From Actinokineospora spheciospongiae (GTDB lineage: Bacteria > Actinomycetota > Actinomycetes > Mycobacteriales > Pseudonocardiaceae), in assembly GCF_000564855.1 (NCBI RefSeq), contig NZ_AYXG01000060.1, forward strand, positions 1 through 56,931: a stretch of 56,931 bases of DNA, read 5' to 3'. A program made the translations under genes and the position numbers. Shown here one piece after another: positions 16,245-24,752 of the stretch. Under the pieces are notes generated by a model that was not told the origin of the DNA, searched no databases, and worked only from the letters and a program-made list of their open reading frames with translations. How positions within the stretch are numbered: position 1 is the stretch's first letter; each line of letters starts with the position of its first letter.

Positions 16245-18616
16245 GCGCCGTGACGACGACCGGGAGGACCGACACGCAGGTGGTCGTCGTCGGCGCGGGT
16301 CCGGTCGGGCTGCTGCTGGCCGGTGAGCTGCGCCTGGGCGGGGCCGAGGTGGTCGTGCTGGAGCGGCTGCCCGAGCCGACCACCGAGTCCCGCGCCTCCA
16401 CGCTGCACGCCAGGACCATGGACGTGCTCGACAGCCGGGGGCTGGTGGCGGCGCTGGGGAACCCGCCGAACGAGCCGAGGGGCCACTTCGGCGGGATTCC
16501 GCTCGACCTCACCCTGCCCGGCGCGCACCCCGGCCAGTGGAAGGTGCCGCAGACCACCACCGAGCGGGTGCTGCGGGACTGGGCGGTCGGCCTCGGCGCC
16601 GACCTGCGCCGGGGGCACGCGGTGCGCGGGCTGTCGGTCGGCGCCGACCACGTGGAGGTCACCGCCGACGGCCCGCGCGGACCGGTCCGGCTGCGGGCGC
16701 TGTGCGTGGTCGGCTGCGACGGGCAGGACAGCACCGTGCGCGAGCTGGCGGGCATCCCCTTCCCCGGCACCGGGGCGGTGCGGGAGCTGGTGCGCGCGGA
16801 CGTCGCGGGCATCGACATCCCCGACCGGCGGTTCCAGCGGCTGGAGAAGGGGTTCGCCGTCGCCGCCCGGCGCGGCGACGGCGTCACCCGGGTCATGGCG
16901 CACGAGTTCGGCCGCGCGCCCGGCCCCGACCGGGGCGAGCCGACCTTCGCCGAGGTGGTCGACACCTGGCGGCGGGTCACCGGCGAGGACATCGGGCACG
17001 GCGAACCGCTGTGGCTCAACCGGTTCGACGACACCAACCGCCAGGCCGCGCGCTACCGCGACGGCCGGGTGCTGCTCGCGGGCGACGCCGCCCACCGGCA
17101 GCTCCCGGTGGGCGGGCAGGCGCTCAACCTGGGGTTGCAGGACGCGGTGAACCTGGGCTGGAAGCTGGCCGCCCAGGTCCGCGGCCTCGCCGGGCCCGGG
17201 CTGCTCGACAGCTACCACGCCGAGCGGCACGCGGTGGGCGCGCGCACCCTGGCCGACATCGCCGCGCAGGCGCTGCTGCTGTTCGGCGGCCCCGAGGTCG
17301 AACCGGTGCGCGACGTCGTCGCCGAGCTGATGGCGTACCCGGGAACGCGCGAGCACCTGGCCGGTGCGATCAGCGGCCTCGGCACCCGCTACGACGTCGG
17401 CCCCGGCGAGCACCCGCTGCTCGGCGCCCCGGTGCCGCCGCTGCGGCTCGCGGTCGCCGGTCAGTCGAGCGAGCGCACGGTCGCCGAGCTGCTGCGCGGC
17501 GGCCGGGGCCTGCTGCTGGTCACCGACACCGGGGCCGCCGAGCGGCTGCGCGCCGCCGCGGACCCCTGGGCCGACCGGGTCACCACCGCGGTCGGGTCCA
17601 CTCGGGACGCCCCGGCCCCGGCACTGCTGGTGCGCCCGGACGGGCACGTGGTGTGGGCGGGCGAGGGCGACCCGGTGCCCGCGCTCGACCGCTGGTTCGG
17701 CGTGCCCACCGCGCGGCGCGGCGGACCCGGGACCGAATGGCCCGGCACCACGGGTCCGAGCACCCACCCGAGCACCACCCACCCCAGCACCACCCGCAAC
17801 GGTCGCGCGACCCCAGACGGCGCGCGCCACACCGACGACAGGGAGCGGCAGACGATGGGCAGGTTCACCGGCAAGACGGCACTGGTCACCGGCTCCAGCC
17901 GGGGCATGGGGCGGGCGACCGCCCTGCGGCTGGCCAGGGAGGGCGCGCTGGTCGCCGTCCACTACACCAGCGACGACGTGGCCGCCAAGGACACCGTGGA
18001 GACCGTGGAGCGCGAGGGCGGCCGGGCCTTCGCGGTGCGGGCGGAGCTGGGCGTGCCCGGCGACGTGCACGAGCTGTTCCTCGGCGTCGAACGCGGGCTC
18101 AAGGAGCGCACCGGGGCCGCCGTGCTCGACATCCTGGTCAACAACGCGGGCACCATGGGCGGGGTGGAGCCGGAGGCCACCACCCCCGACCAGTTCGACC
18201 GGATCTTCGCCGTCAACGCCAAGGCGCCGTTCTTCACCATCCAGCGCGCGCTGCGGATCATGCCCGACGGCGGCCGGATCGTGAACATCTCCTCCGGCCT
18301 GACCAGGGTCGCCAACCCGCAGGAGATCGCCTACGCGATGAGCAAGGGCGCGGTCGAGCAACTGGCCAGGCACTTCGCCAAGCACCTGGGCCCGCGCGGC
18401 ATCACGGTGAACTCGGTGGCCCCGGGCATCACCCGCAACGGCAACCCGGTGTTCGACATGCCGCAGGTGGTCGAGCAGATGGCGCGACTGTCGGCGCTGG
18501 GTCGGGTCGGCGAACCGGAGGACGTCGCCGACGTGGTGGCGTTCCTGGTGTCCGAGGAGGCCCGCTGGATCACCGGGGCCTTCGTCGACGCCTCCGGCGG
18601 CAGCCTGCTCGGCTGA
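16241..18616 (+). CDS. Fused FAD-dependent oxygenase and SDR reductase (UrdM/PgaM type)
   Basis: 791 residues in one uninterrupted frame. Residues 1-490 are an aromatic flavin hydroxylase: FAD motif VVVVGAGPVGLLLAGEL, CDGQDSTVRELAG and the GD motif LLAGDAAHRQLPVGGQALN. About 45 residues rich in Thr/Ser/Pro/His follow. Residues 539-791 are an SDR with TGSSRGMG, NNAGTMGG, the NISSG serine and Tyr-Ala-Met-Ser-Lys. This architecture is known from the angucycline enzymes UrdM, PgaM and CabV. Their oxygenase part acts on the angucyclinone and their SDR part (LanV-like) reduces C6. An internal start with its own ribosome site can give the SDR alone (next entry). GTG start overlaps the aromatase stop; GTG at 16250 is an alternative. 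Confidence 0.92.
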   Translation: MSAVTTTGRTDTQVVVVGAGPVGLLLAGELRLGGAEVVVLERLPEPTTESRASTLHARTMDVLDSRGLVAALGNPPNEPRGHFGGIPLDLTLPGAHPGQWKVPQTTTERVLRDWAVGLGADLRRGHAVRGLSVGADHVEVTADGPRGPVRLRALCVVGCDGQDSTVRELAGIPFPGTGAVRELVRADVAGIDIPDRRFQRLEKGFAVAARRGDGVTRVMAHEFGRAPGPDRGEPTFAEVVDTWRRVTGEDIGHGEPLWLNRFDDTNRQAARYRDGRVLLAGDAAHRQLPVGGQALNLGLQDAVNLGWKLAAQVRGLAGPGLLDSYHAERHAVGARTLADIAAQALLLFGGPEVEPVRDVVAELMAYPGTREHLAGAISGLGTRYDVGPGEHPLLGAPVPPLRLAVAGQSSERTVAELLRGGRGLLLVTDTGAAERLRAAADPWADRVTTAVGSTRDAPAPALLVRPDGHVVWAGEGDPVPALDRWFGVPTARRGGPGTEWPGTTGPSTHPSTTHPSTTRNGRATPDGARHTDDRERQTMGRFTGKTALVTGSSRGMGRATALRLAREGALVAVHYTSDDVAAKDTVETVEREGGRAFAVRAELGVPGDVHELFLGVERGLKERTGAAVLDILVNNAGTMGGVEPEATTPDQFDRIFAVNAKAPFFTIQRALRIMPDGGRIVNISSGLTRVANPQEIAYAMSKGAVEQLARHFAKHLGPRGITVNSVAPGITRNGNPVFDMPQVVEQMARLSALGRVGEPEDVADVVAFLVSEEARWITGAFVDASGGSLLG
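17855..18616 (+). CDS. Nested SDR reductase made from an internal start of the fusion gene
   Basis: The ATG at 17855 (protein start MGRFTGKTALVTGSS) lies exactly at the SDR domain border and is preceded by AGGGAG at a spacing of 9 nt. The product would be a complete 253-residue SDR. In the PGA pathway, I recall that pgaM was shown to express such a nested reductase as well as the fusion, and that both assemble into one complex. The sequence here has all elements for the same arrangement. Whether it is used is inference. Confidence 0.6.
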   Translation: MGRFTGKTALVTGSSRGMGRATALRLAREGALVAVHYTSDDVAAKDTVETVEREGGRAFAVRAELGVPGDVHELFLGVERGLKERTGAAVLDILVNNAGTMGGVEPEATTPDQFDRIFAVNAKAPFFTIQRALRIMPDGGRIVNISSGLTRVANPQEIAYAMSKGAVEQLARHFAKHLGPRGITVNSVAPGITRNGNPVFDMPQVVEQMARLSALGRVGEPEDVADVVAFLVSEEARWITGAFVDASGGSLLG

Positions 18617-18646
18617 CCGGCCACACCGACCAGGGGAGGGGACACC

Positions 18647-19999
18647 GTGACCGCACCGGACCGGACCGGCAGGCGACCGGGTGCGCCGCCCGCGGCGGGC
18701 TGGGGGCTGCTGCTCGTGCTGGCGGCCAACATGCTCATCGACGCGGTCGAGGTCTCGGCGCTGGTGGTGGCCGCGCCCACGGCCGCGGCGGGGGTGGGCC
18801 TGGCCCCCGCCGCGGCGCACTGGCCGGTCACCGGCTTCGCCCTCGGCTTCGGCGGCCTGCTGCTGGCCGGTGGGCGGGCGGTGGCGCTGCTGGGCAGGCG
18901 CCGGGTCTACCTGGGCGCCCTGGTCGTGTTCGCCGCCGCCTCGGTGGTGGCCGGGCTGGCGGGCGACCCGGTGACCCTGGTCGCGGCCAGGGTGGTCAAG
19001 GGGGCCTGCGCCGCGCTCACCGCCCCCACCGGCCTGGCCATCATCGGCGCGGCCTTCCCCGCCGGACCCGCCCGCGACCGGGCGGTCTCGGTGTACGCGC
19101 TCTGCGGCGGCGCGGGCTTCGCCACCGGGCTGCTGCTCTCCGGCGCGCTGTCCACCGTGGACTGGCGGTGGGCGCTCGCCGCCCCGGCCCCGGTGGTGCT
19201 GGTGCTGGCCGCCGCGGGCGCCCGGCTGATCCCGGCGGACGAACCCGCCCACGGCCGGTTCGACCCGCCGGGGGCGCTGCTGCTCGCCGGTGCGCTGACC
19301 GCGCTCGCGGTGGGCGCCGGATCAGCGGCTCCCGCGCCCTGGCTCCTCGCCGCGGCGGTGCTCGCCGCCGGGTTCGCCGCCGTCGAGCGCCGCGCGTCCT
19401 CCCCGCTCGTCCCGCCCGCCGTGCTGCGCGACCGCGCCCTGGCCGGGGCGGCGGTGACCGCGGCGGCGATGAACGGCGTCAACGTCGGGCTCCTGCTGCT
19501 GCTGTCGCTGCGCTGGCAGGGCGCGGGCTGGTCGCCGCTGACCACCGCACTGGCCCTGCTGCCCGCCAGCCTGCCGCTCGCGGTCGCCGCGCCGTTCTCC
19601 GGCGACCTGGTCCGCCGCGTCGGCGCCCGGCGGCTGATCGCGGCGGGCGCGCTCGCACCCGCGGCGGGCTGCGCCCTGCTGCTGCGCCCCGGCGCGCTGT
19701 CGGACTACCCGCTCGGTGTGCTGCCCGCGCTGCTGCTGGTGGCGGCGGGCTTCGTGCTCGCCTTCGCCGCCCTCAACGCCACCGCCCTGTCCGGGGCCGG
19801 GGCCGTCGAGCGGGCCGCGACCGGCGGCGCCTACCAGACCGCCGTGCAGGTCGGGGCGGTCGTCGTCCCCGCCCTGGTCGTCTCCACCGGGGGCGCCGCG
19901 GTCGCCGTGCTCACCGCCGTCGCCGCGGTGGGCGCCGCCGCCGGTCTGGCGGGCCTGCTCTCCCGGGGCGATGAGTCCCCGCACCCGACTTCCCAGTGA
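18647..19999 (+). CDS. MFS drug exporter (DHA2-like)
   Basis: 450 residues, almost wholly hydrophobic, with about 14 predicted membrane helices. Family motif A-like sequence follows helix 2 (GGRAVALLGRRRVYLG), and a motif C-like Pro/Gly-rich stretch lies in the fifth helix region. It is in the position of the UrdJ/LanJ/JadL-type exporters and probably removes the polyketide from the cell. GTG start at 18647 with GGGGAGG upstream. The very high Ala/Leu/Val content makes helix counting approximate. The stop nearly touches the carboxylase ribosome site. Confidence 0.9.
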   Translation: MTAPDRTGRRPGAPPAAGWGLLLVLAANMLIDAVEVSALVVAAPTAAAGVGLAPAAAHWPVTGFALGFGGLLLAGGRAVALLGRRRVYLGALVVFAAASVVAGLAGDPVTLVAARVVKGACAALTAPTGLAIIGAAFPAGPARDRAVSVYALCGGAGFATGLLLSGALSTVDWRWALAAPAPVVLVLAAAGARLIPADEPAHGRFDPPGALLLAGALTALAVGAGSAAPAPWLLAAAVLAAGFAAVERRASSPLVPPAVLRDRALAGAAVTAAAMNGVNVGLLLLLSLRWQGAGWSPLTTALALLPASLPLAVAAPFSGDLVRRVGARRLIAAGALAPAAGCALLLRPGALSDYPLGVLPALLLVAAGFVLAFAALNATALSGAGAVERAATGGAYQTAVQVGAVVVPALVVSTGGAAVAVLTAVAAVGAAAGLAGLLSRGDESPHPTSQ

Positions 20000-20010
20000 A
20001 GGAGCACACC

Positions 20011-21555
20011 GTGCTGCACCAGATCGAGGAGTTGACCGCGCTCAAGGCCGAGGTCCGCCGCGGTCCGAGCGAACGCGCCACCGCCGCCCAGCACGCCAAG
20101 GGCAAGCTCACCGCCAGGGAACGGATCGACCTGCTGCTCGACGAGGGCTCGTTCACCGAGGTCGAACCGCTGCGCAGGCACCGCGCGGTCGGGTTCGGCA
20201 TGGAGGACCGGCGACCGCACACCGACGGGGTGATCACCGGGTGGGGCGAGGTCGAGGGGCGCACCGTGTTCGTCTACGCCCACGACTTCCGCGTCTTCGG
20301 CGGCGCGCTCGGCGAGGCGCACGCGCAGAAGATCCACAAGGTGATGGACCTGGCCGAGGCCGCGGGCGCCCCGCTGGTCTCGCTCAACGACGGGGCGGGC
20401 GCGCGCATCCAGGAGGGCGTGCAGGCGCTCGCGGGCTACGGCGGCATCTTCCAGCGCAACACCCGCGCCTCCGGGGTCATCCCGCAGATCAGCGTCATGC
20501 TCGGCCCGTGCGCGGGCGGGGCGGCGTACTCGCCCGCGCTGACCGACTTCGTCTTCATGGTGCGCGGCACCTCGCAGATGTTCATCACCGGCCCGGACGT
20601 GGTCCGCGCGGTCACCGGCGAGGAGATCACCCAGGACGGCCTCGGCGGGGCCGACGTGCACGCCACCGGCTCCGGGGTGGCGCACTTCACCTACGACGAC
20701 GAGCGCGAGTGCCTCGCCGACGTGCGCCACCTGCTGTCCATGCTGCCCGCCAACAACCGCGAGCTGCCCCCGGTGCTGCGCGGCGACGACCCGCCCGACC
20801 GCCCCACCGACGTGCTCGCCGAGATCGTGCCCGCCGACCAGGGCCGCGCCTACGACGTGCGCCGGGTCATCGAGGAGGTCGTCGACGACGGCGACTTCCT
20901 GGAGGTGCACCCCGGCTGGGCGGGCAACCTGGTGTGCGCGCTGGCCCGCCTCGACGGCGGCCTGGTCGGCGTGGTCGCCAACAACCCGGCCGTGCTCGCG
21001 GGCGCGCTGGACATCGAGGCCTCGGAGAAGGGCGCGCGGTTCGTGCAGTGGTGCGACGCGTTCAACGTCCCGCTGGTCACCCTGGTCGACGTGCCCGGTT
21101 TCCTGCCCGGGGTGTCCCAGGAGCACAGCGGCATCATCCGCCGGGGCGCGAAGCTGCTCTACGCCTACTGCAACGCCACCGTCCCGCGCGTCTCGCTGGT
21201 GCTGCGCAAGGCCTACGGCGGCGCCTACATCGTGATGGACTCCCGGTCCATCGGCGCCGACCTGGCGCTGGCCTGGCCGGGCAACGAGATCGCGGTGATG
21301 GGCGCGGAGGGCGCGGCCAACGTGGTGTTCCGCCGCGAGATCGCCGAGGCCGACGACCCGGCCGCGGTGCGCGCCCAGCGGATCAAGGAGTACCGGGCCG
21401 AGCTGATGCACCCCTACCACGCCGCCGAGCGCGGCCTGGTCGACGACGTCATCGCCCCCGGGGAAACCCGCTCGGTGCTGGTCCGCGCGCTGGCCATGCT
21501 GCGCGCCAAGCACGCCGCCCTGCCCGAGCGCAAGCACGGCAACCCGCCCCAGTGA
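20011..21555 (+). CDS. Acyl-CoA carboxylase beta subunit (carboxyltransferase)
   Basis: 514 residues, full-length PccB/AccD-type carboxyltransferase. It has the two crotonase-like halves and the conserved glycine-rich oxyanion loops GPCAGGAAYSPALTDF and RKAYGGAYIVM. It transfers CO2 from biotin to acetyl- or propionyl-CoA and would supply malonyl-CoA extender units; homologues such as JadN occur in angucycline clusters. No biotin-carboxylase alpha subunit is in the window, so a housekeeping one must serve. A candidate epsilon subunit is encoded at 29516. I prefer the GTG at 20011 (AAGGAG 6 nt upstream) over the in-frame GTG at 19996, which overlaps the MFS stop. Confidence 0.93.
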   Translation: MLHQIEELTALKAEVRRGPSERATAAQHAKGKLTARERIDLLLDEGSFTEVEPLRRHRAVGFGMEDRRPHTDGVITGWGEVEGRTVFVYAHDFRVFGGALGEAHAQKIHKVMDLAEAAGAPLVSLNDGAGARIQEGVQALAGYGGIFQRNTRASGVIPQISVMLGPCAGGAAYSPALTDFVFMVRGTSQMFITGPDVVRAVTGEEITQDGLGGADVHATGSGVAHFTYDDERECLADVRHLLSMLPANNRELPPVLRGDDPPDRPTDVLAEIVPADQGRAYDVRRVIEEVVDDGDFLEVHPGWAGNLVCALARLDGGLVGVVANNPAVLAGALDIEASEKGARFVQWCDAFNVPLVTLVDVPGFLPGVSQEHSGIIRRGAKLLYAYCNATVPRVSLVLRKAYGGAYIVMDSRSIGADLALAWPGNEIAVMGAEGAANVVFRREIAEADDPAAVRAQRIKEYRAELMHPYHAAERGLVDDVIAPGETRSVLVRALAMLRAKHAALPERKHGNPPQ

Positions 21556-21626
21556 CGCTCAGCGGGCAGTGACCCCCGGCCCGCAGCGATCCGGCACCAC
21601 CACCCCGCACCAGGAGAGGCAGAACC

Positions 21627-22490
21627 GTGTCCGACCAGCCCACCGTCCTGATCACCGCCGCCACCGGCAACGTCGGCCCGCACGCCGCGGCCGAGCTGTT
21701 GGCCAGGGGCGCGCGGGTGCGCGCGCTCGTGCTGCCCGACGACCCGAACGCCGGGCGGCTGCCCGCCGGGGTGGAGGTGTTCCACGGCGACCTCGGGGAC
21801 CCCGACAGCGTCGACGCCGCGCTCGACGGCGCCGACGGGGTGTTCCTGATGTGGCCGTTCTTCACCCTGGACACCACCACCGCCCCGGCCGTGGTGGCCA
21901 AGATCACCTCGGTGCCCCGGCGGGTGGCGCTGGTGTCCTCCGTCGGTGTCCACATCGGACTCGAACCGGTGGACAACAACTGCCACGCCTACCTGGAGTC
22001 GCTGCTGGAGCCCACCGGCGCGGAGTGGACCTTCCTGCGCACCACCGGGTTCTTCGCCAACGCGGTGGGCTTCGCCGGGCAGGTGCGCGGCGGGGACGTG
22101 GTCCGGTTCCCCTACGGCGCGGCCACCCGCACCTCCGTGCACGAGCGCGACCTGGCCGCGGTGGGGGCCGAGGCGCTGGTCACCGGCGGTCTCGGCGGGC
22201 GCGCGCTGCTGGTGTCGGGCCCCGAGGAGCTGTCGCAGGCCCGCCAGGTGGAGATCATCGGCGAGGTCCTCGGCAGGCCCATCGGCTGGGTCGACGTCGA
22301 GCACGACGACGCCCGCCGTGCCATGGTCGACACGGGGTGGCCGCCCTCCTACGCCGATGGCGCGCTGGACTACTTCGCCGCGCTGACCAAGGAACCGGAG
22401 GTCGGCTCCGACGTCGTGGCCGAGGTCACCGGCCGCCCCGCCGCCACCTTCCGGGAGTGGGTCCACGAGCGCGTGGACGCCTTCCGCTGA
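21627..22490 (+). CDS. NmrA-like NAD(P)-dependent reductase
   Basis: 287 residues. Atypical SDR with N-terminal motif ITAATGNVGPHAA, no classical Tyr-X3-Lys pair, and an NmrA/TMR-like C-terminal substrate lobe (FLRTTGFFANAVGF, TSVHERDLAAVG). Members reduce quinones or bind NADP for sensing; several act in aromatic polyketide tailoring. GTG start with AGGAGAGG upstream. It lies between the carboxylase and the ABM didomain protein with short gaps, so it belongs to the same transcript. Reduction of an angucyclinone quinone is the reasonable guess. Confidence 0.85.
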   Translation: MSDQPTVLITAATGNVGPHAAAELLARGARVRALVLPDDPNAGRLPAGVEVFHGDLGDPDSVDAALDGADGVFLMWPFFTLDTTTAPAVVAKITSVPRRVALVSSVGVHIGLEPVDNNCHAYLESLLEPTGAEWTFLRTTGFFANAVGFAGQVRGGDVVRFPYGAATRTSVHERDLAAVGAEALVTGGLGGRALLVSGPEELSQARQVEIIGEVLGRPIGWVDVEHDDARRAMVDTGWPPSYADGALDYFAALTKEPEVGSDVVAEVTGRPAATFREWVHERVDAFR

Positions 22491-22512
22491 CGCCGAGGAG
22501 GACTCCGCACCG

Positions 22513-23166
22513 ATGGCACCGCACAGCTCAGGCGAGCACACCACCTTCGGCATCCTGCGCACCGACGGCAGGGCCACCGCCGACCGACTGGCCCGCACCT
22601 GGACCGAGGAGGTCAGCGCGCACCTGCGGCACGCGCCCGGCTTCCGCTCCGCCACCCTGCACCTCGCCGACGACGGCACCACCCTGGTCGACCAGGGGGA
22701 GTGGGCGGGCGAGGAGGAGTACACCCGGTCCTTCCTGGACAACCCCGACTGCGAGCGGCTGCGCGGCATCGGGGACTGGCCCGGGGTCGACGTCGGCACC
22801 GTGTTCGCCGGGCGCGCCGAACCCGGCATCGAGGGCCCCGCCGCGGGGGCCGACCCCGAGGTGGTGGTCGTGGCGATCCGCCACCTCGCCGAGGGGGCGG
22901 CGGACCGGGTGCTCGACCTGCTGCGGGAGAGCGCCGGGTGGAAGAAGTCATTCCCCGGCTTCATCTCGGCCACGCCGTTCCTCAGCCGGGATGGCACACT
23001 GTTCGTGAACCACCCGAAGTGGGACAGCGACACCGCCTACGCCGCCTGGATGCGCGATCCGCGGATCGCCGAGGGGCAGGAGGAACTAGCCCTCCTGGAA
23101 ACCGCGCCACCGGAATACCTGCGCTGCACCGTGATCGCGGAGATCACCGCGAGCCCGATCGGCTAG
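22513..23166 (+). CDS. Didomain antibiotic-biosynthesis monooxygenase (ABM family), possible ring-opening oxygenase
   Basis: 217 residues. It reads as two ABM ferredoxin-like repeats, about 10-100 (FRSATLHLADDGTTLVDQGEWA) and 115-205 (FISATPFLSRDGTLFVNHPKW). Each has the typical beta-strand with a G-F-x-S/I-A-T core. This family covers quinone-forming anthrone oxidases and, in angucycline pathways, the ring-B oxygenases GilOII, JadG, AlpJ and FlsG. Those rearrange or open ring B with reduced flavin supplied by a partner reductase. I cannot assign it to that subgroup by sequence alone. The flavin reductase at 29860 would be a candidate partner. ATG with AGGAGG 11 nt upstream. Confidence 0.8.
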   Translation: MAPHSSGEHTTFGILRTDGRATADRLARTWTEEVSAHLRHAPGFRSATLHLADDGTTLVDQGEWAGEEEYTRSFLDNPDCERLRGIGDWPGVDVGTVFAGRAEPGIEGPAAGADPEVVVVAIRHLAEGAADRVLDLLRESAGWKKSFPGFISATPFLSRDGTLFVNHPKWDSDTAYAAWMRDPRIAEGQEELALLETAPPEYLRCTVIAEITASPIG

Positions 23167-23224
23167 CGGCGCGTCGGACGCGGTCGCGCCCCCGGGCGGC
23201 ACCGATCCCGAAAGGTCCGACGAC

Positions 23225-23854
23225 ATGCCAGAGACGACGACGGTGCCGGTCGACTTCACCCTCGACCTCACCTGCGTCCACTCCTACCTCGGCTTCACCA
23301 GGTTCGAGCGGGCGGCGGCCACCCTGCGCGAGCGCGGGGTGGCCGTGCAGGTGCGGTTCCACCCGTTCCAGGTCAGCCCGGACGCCCCGGTGGAGGGCGA
23401 GCCGCTGCGCGACGTGCACGAGCGGTTCTTCGGCAGCCGCTGGAAGGTCGCCGAGGCCACCGGTTCCATGGCCGAGGTGGGCGCCAAGGACGGGCTGGAG
23501 TTCAACTTCGACCGGGCCGTGCACGTCAACACCTTCCGCGCCCACCGCCTCGCTGCCGCGGCGGCGGAGCAGGGCGCGGGCGAGGCCGCCGTGGAGCGGC
23601 TGTTCCGCGCCTACCTCACCGACGGCGCCAACATCGGCGACCCGGACGTGCTCGCCGCGATCGCCGCCGAGGTCGGCGTCACCCCGCCGGTGGGCGGCGA
23701 CGACGACCTGCGCGCGGAGTTGGCGCGGGTCCGCGCCGGGGGCGTGCACGCCGTGCCGCAGGTCCGCGTCGCGGGCGGGCCGCCGATGGTCGGCGCGCAG
23801 ACCGAGCAGGACTACGCCGAAGCACTGGAGCAGCAGGTCACCGCCCGGCGGTGA
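23225..23854 (+). CDS. DsbA/FrnE-like thioredoxin-fold protein with altered active site
   Basis: 209 residues. Fold and length match the DsbA/FrnE group (2-hydroxychromene-2-carboxylate isomerase/GST-kappa relatives). The usual CPWC motif after the first strand is replaced by C-V-H-S (DLTCVHSYLGF), leaving a single cysteine. Disulfide exchange is therefore unlikely; a glutathione/mycothiol-type or isomerase activity fits better. The cis-Pro loop is present (GVHAVPQVRV). FrnE-like genes are found in several type II PKS clusters, with unclear function. GAAAGG lies 9 nt before the ATG. Confidence 0.82.
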   Translation: MPETTTVPVDFTLDLTCVHSYLGFTRFERAAATLRERGVAVQVRFHPFQVSPDAPVEGEPLRDVHERFFGSRWKVAEATGSMAEVGAKDGLEFNFDRAVHVNTFRAHRLAAAAAEQGAGEAAVERLFRAYLTDGANIGDPDVLAAIAAEVGVTPPVGGDDDLRAELARVRAGGVHAVPQVRVAGGPPMVGAQTEQDYAEALEQQVTARR

Positions 23855-23876
23855 CCCGAGCCGGACGGGAGACACC

Positions 23877-24752
23877 GTGGCGCACACCGGTATCCGACCC
23901 ACCACTGGGGAGGTCGAGCTGGACGCGGGCGGTGTCCCCGTCTCGGCGCTGCTGGCCGAGCCCGCGGACCGCCCGCCGCGCGGGGTGGTGCTCGCCCTGC
24001 ACGGCGGCGGGATGCGGGCCGGGTACTTCGCGGGCGTCGGCGACGGGGCCGACGCCCTGACGACCCTGGGCCCCGCCCTGGGCTGGACGGTGCTGGCCGT
24101 GGACCGCCCCGGCTACGGGCGCTCCGCGGAGGTGTTCCCGGCGGGCCTGGGCCTCGACGGGCAGGCCGCCGTCCTCCGCCGCGCCCTCGCCGACTTCGCC
24201 GCCCGCCACGACACCGGCGGCGGGGTCGGCGTCGTGGCCCACTCCTACGGCGGCAAGCTCGCCCTGGTGCTGGCCGCCGACGGCCTCGACCTGACCGACC
24301 TGGACCTGATCGGCCTGGACATCTCCGGCTGCGGGCACCGCTACGCCGTGGAGCCGGAGGTCGGGGCCACCGAGCGCGGCGGCGGCTGGCGGCTCAACTG
24401 GGGCCTGCTGGGCCTGTACCCGCCGGACACCCTGCGCCGCAGCGCCGCCCTGGTCGCGCCGTTCCCGGCCGAGGAGTGGGCCGAGGCGCACCGCTGGCCG
24501 GAGCGCTTCGGTGAGGTGGCGGCCCGGGTGCGGGTGCCGGTCCGGCTGACCTTCGCCGAGCACGAGCACTGGTGGCGCCACGACGACAGCTCCCTGGCCG
24601 ACCTGGCCGCCCGGTTGGGTTCGACCAGGGTGGTGGTGGACCGGTTGGCCGGGGCGGGGCACAACGCGGGCCTGGGGTGGGCGGCGCGCGCCTACCACCT
24701 GCGGGCGCTGGCGTTCCTGGAGGAGTGCCTGGTGGGCACTCAGGCCCGGTAG
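23877..24752 (+). CDS. Alpha/beta hydrolase
   Basis: 291 residues. Alpha/beta hydrolase fold with oxyanion region LALHGGG near residue 43, nucleophile Ser in VVAHSYGGKLAL and catalytic His in GAGHNAG. A nucleophilic Ser rather than Asp separates it from the epoxide hydrolases (Alp1U type) of kinamycin-like pathways. It may act on an ester, lactone or thioester; release or editing of the polyketide is possible. GTG start at 23877 after GGACGGGAGA. Last gene of the long plus-strand operon. Its 3' end overlaps the convergent TetR gene by 13 bp. Confidence 0.85.
   Translation: MAHTGIRPTTGEVELDAGGVPVSALLAEPADRPPRGVVLALHGGGMRAGYFAGVGDGADALTTLGPALGWTVLAVDRPGYGRSAEVFPAGLGLDGQAAVLRRALADFAARHDTGGGVGVVAHSYGGKLALVLAADGLDLTDLDLIGLDISGCGHRYAVEPEVGATERGGGWRLNWGLLGLYPPDTLRRSAALVAPFPAEEWAEAHRWPERFGEVAARVRVPVRLTFAEHEHWWRHDDSSLADLAARLGSTRVVVDRLAGAGHNAGLGWAARAYHLRALAFLEECLVGTQAR

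Noticed and set aside
23877-24752. Epoxide hydrolase of the kinamycin (Alp1U) type
   Set aside because: The nucleophile is Ser in AHSYGG, not Asp, so it is a serine hydrolase and not an epoxide hydrolase.
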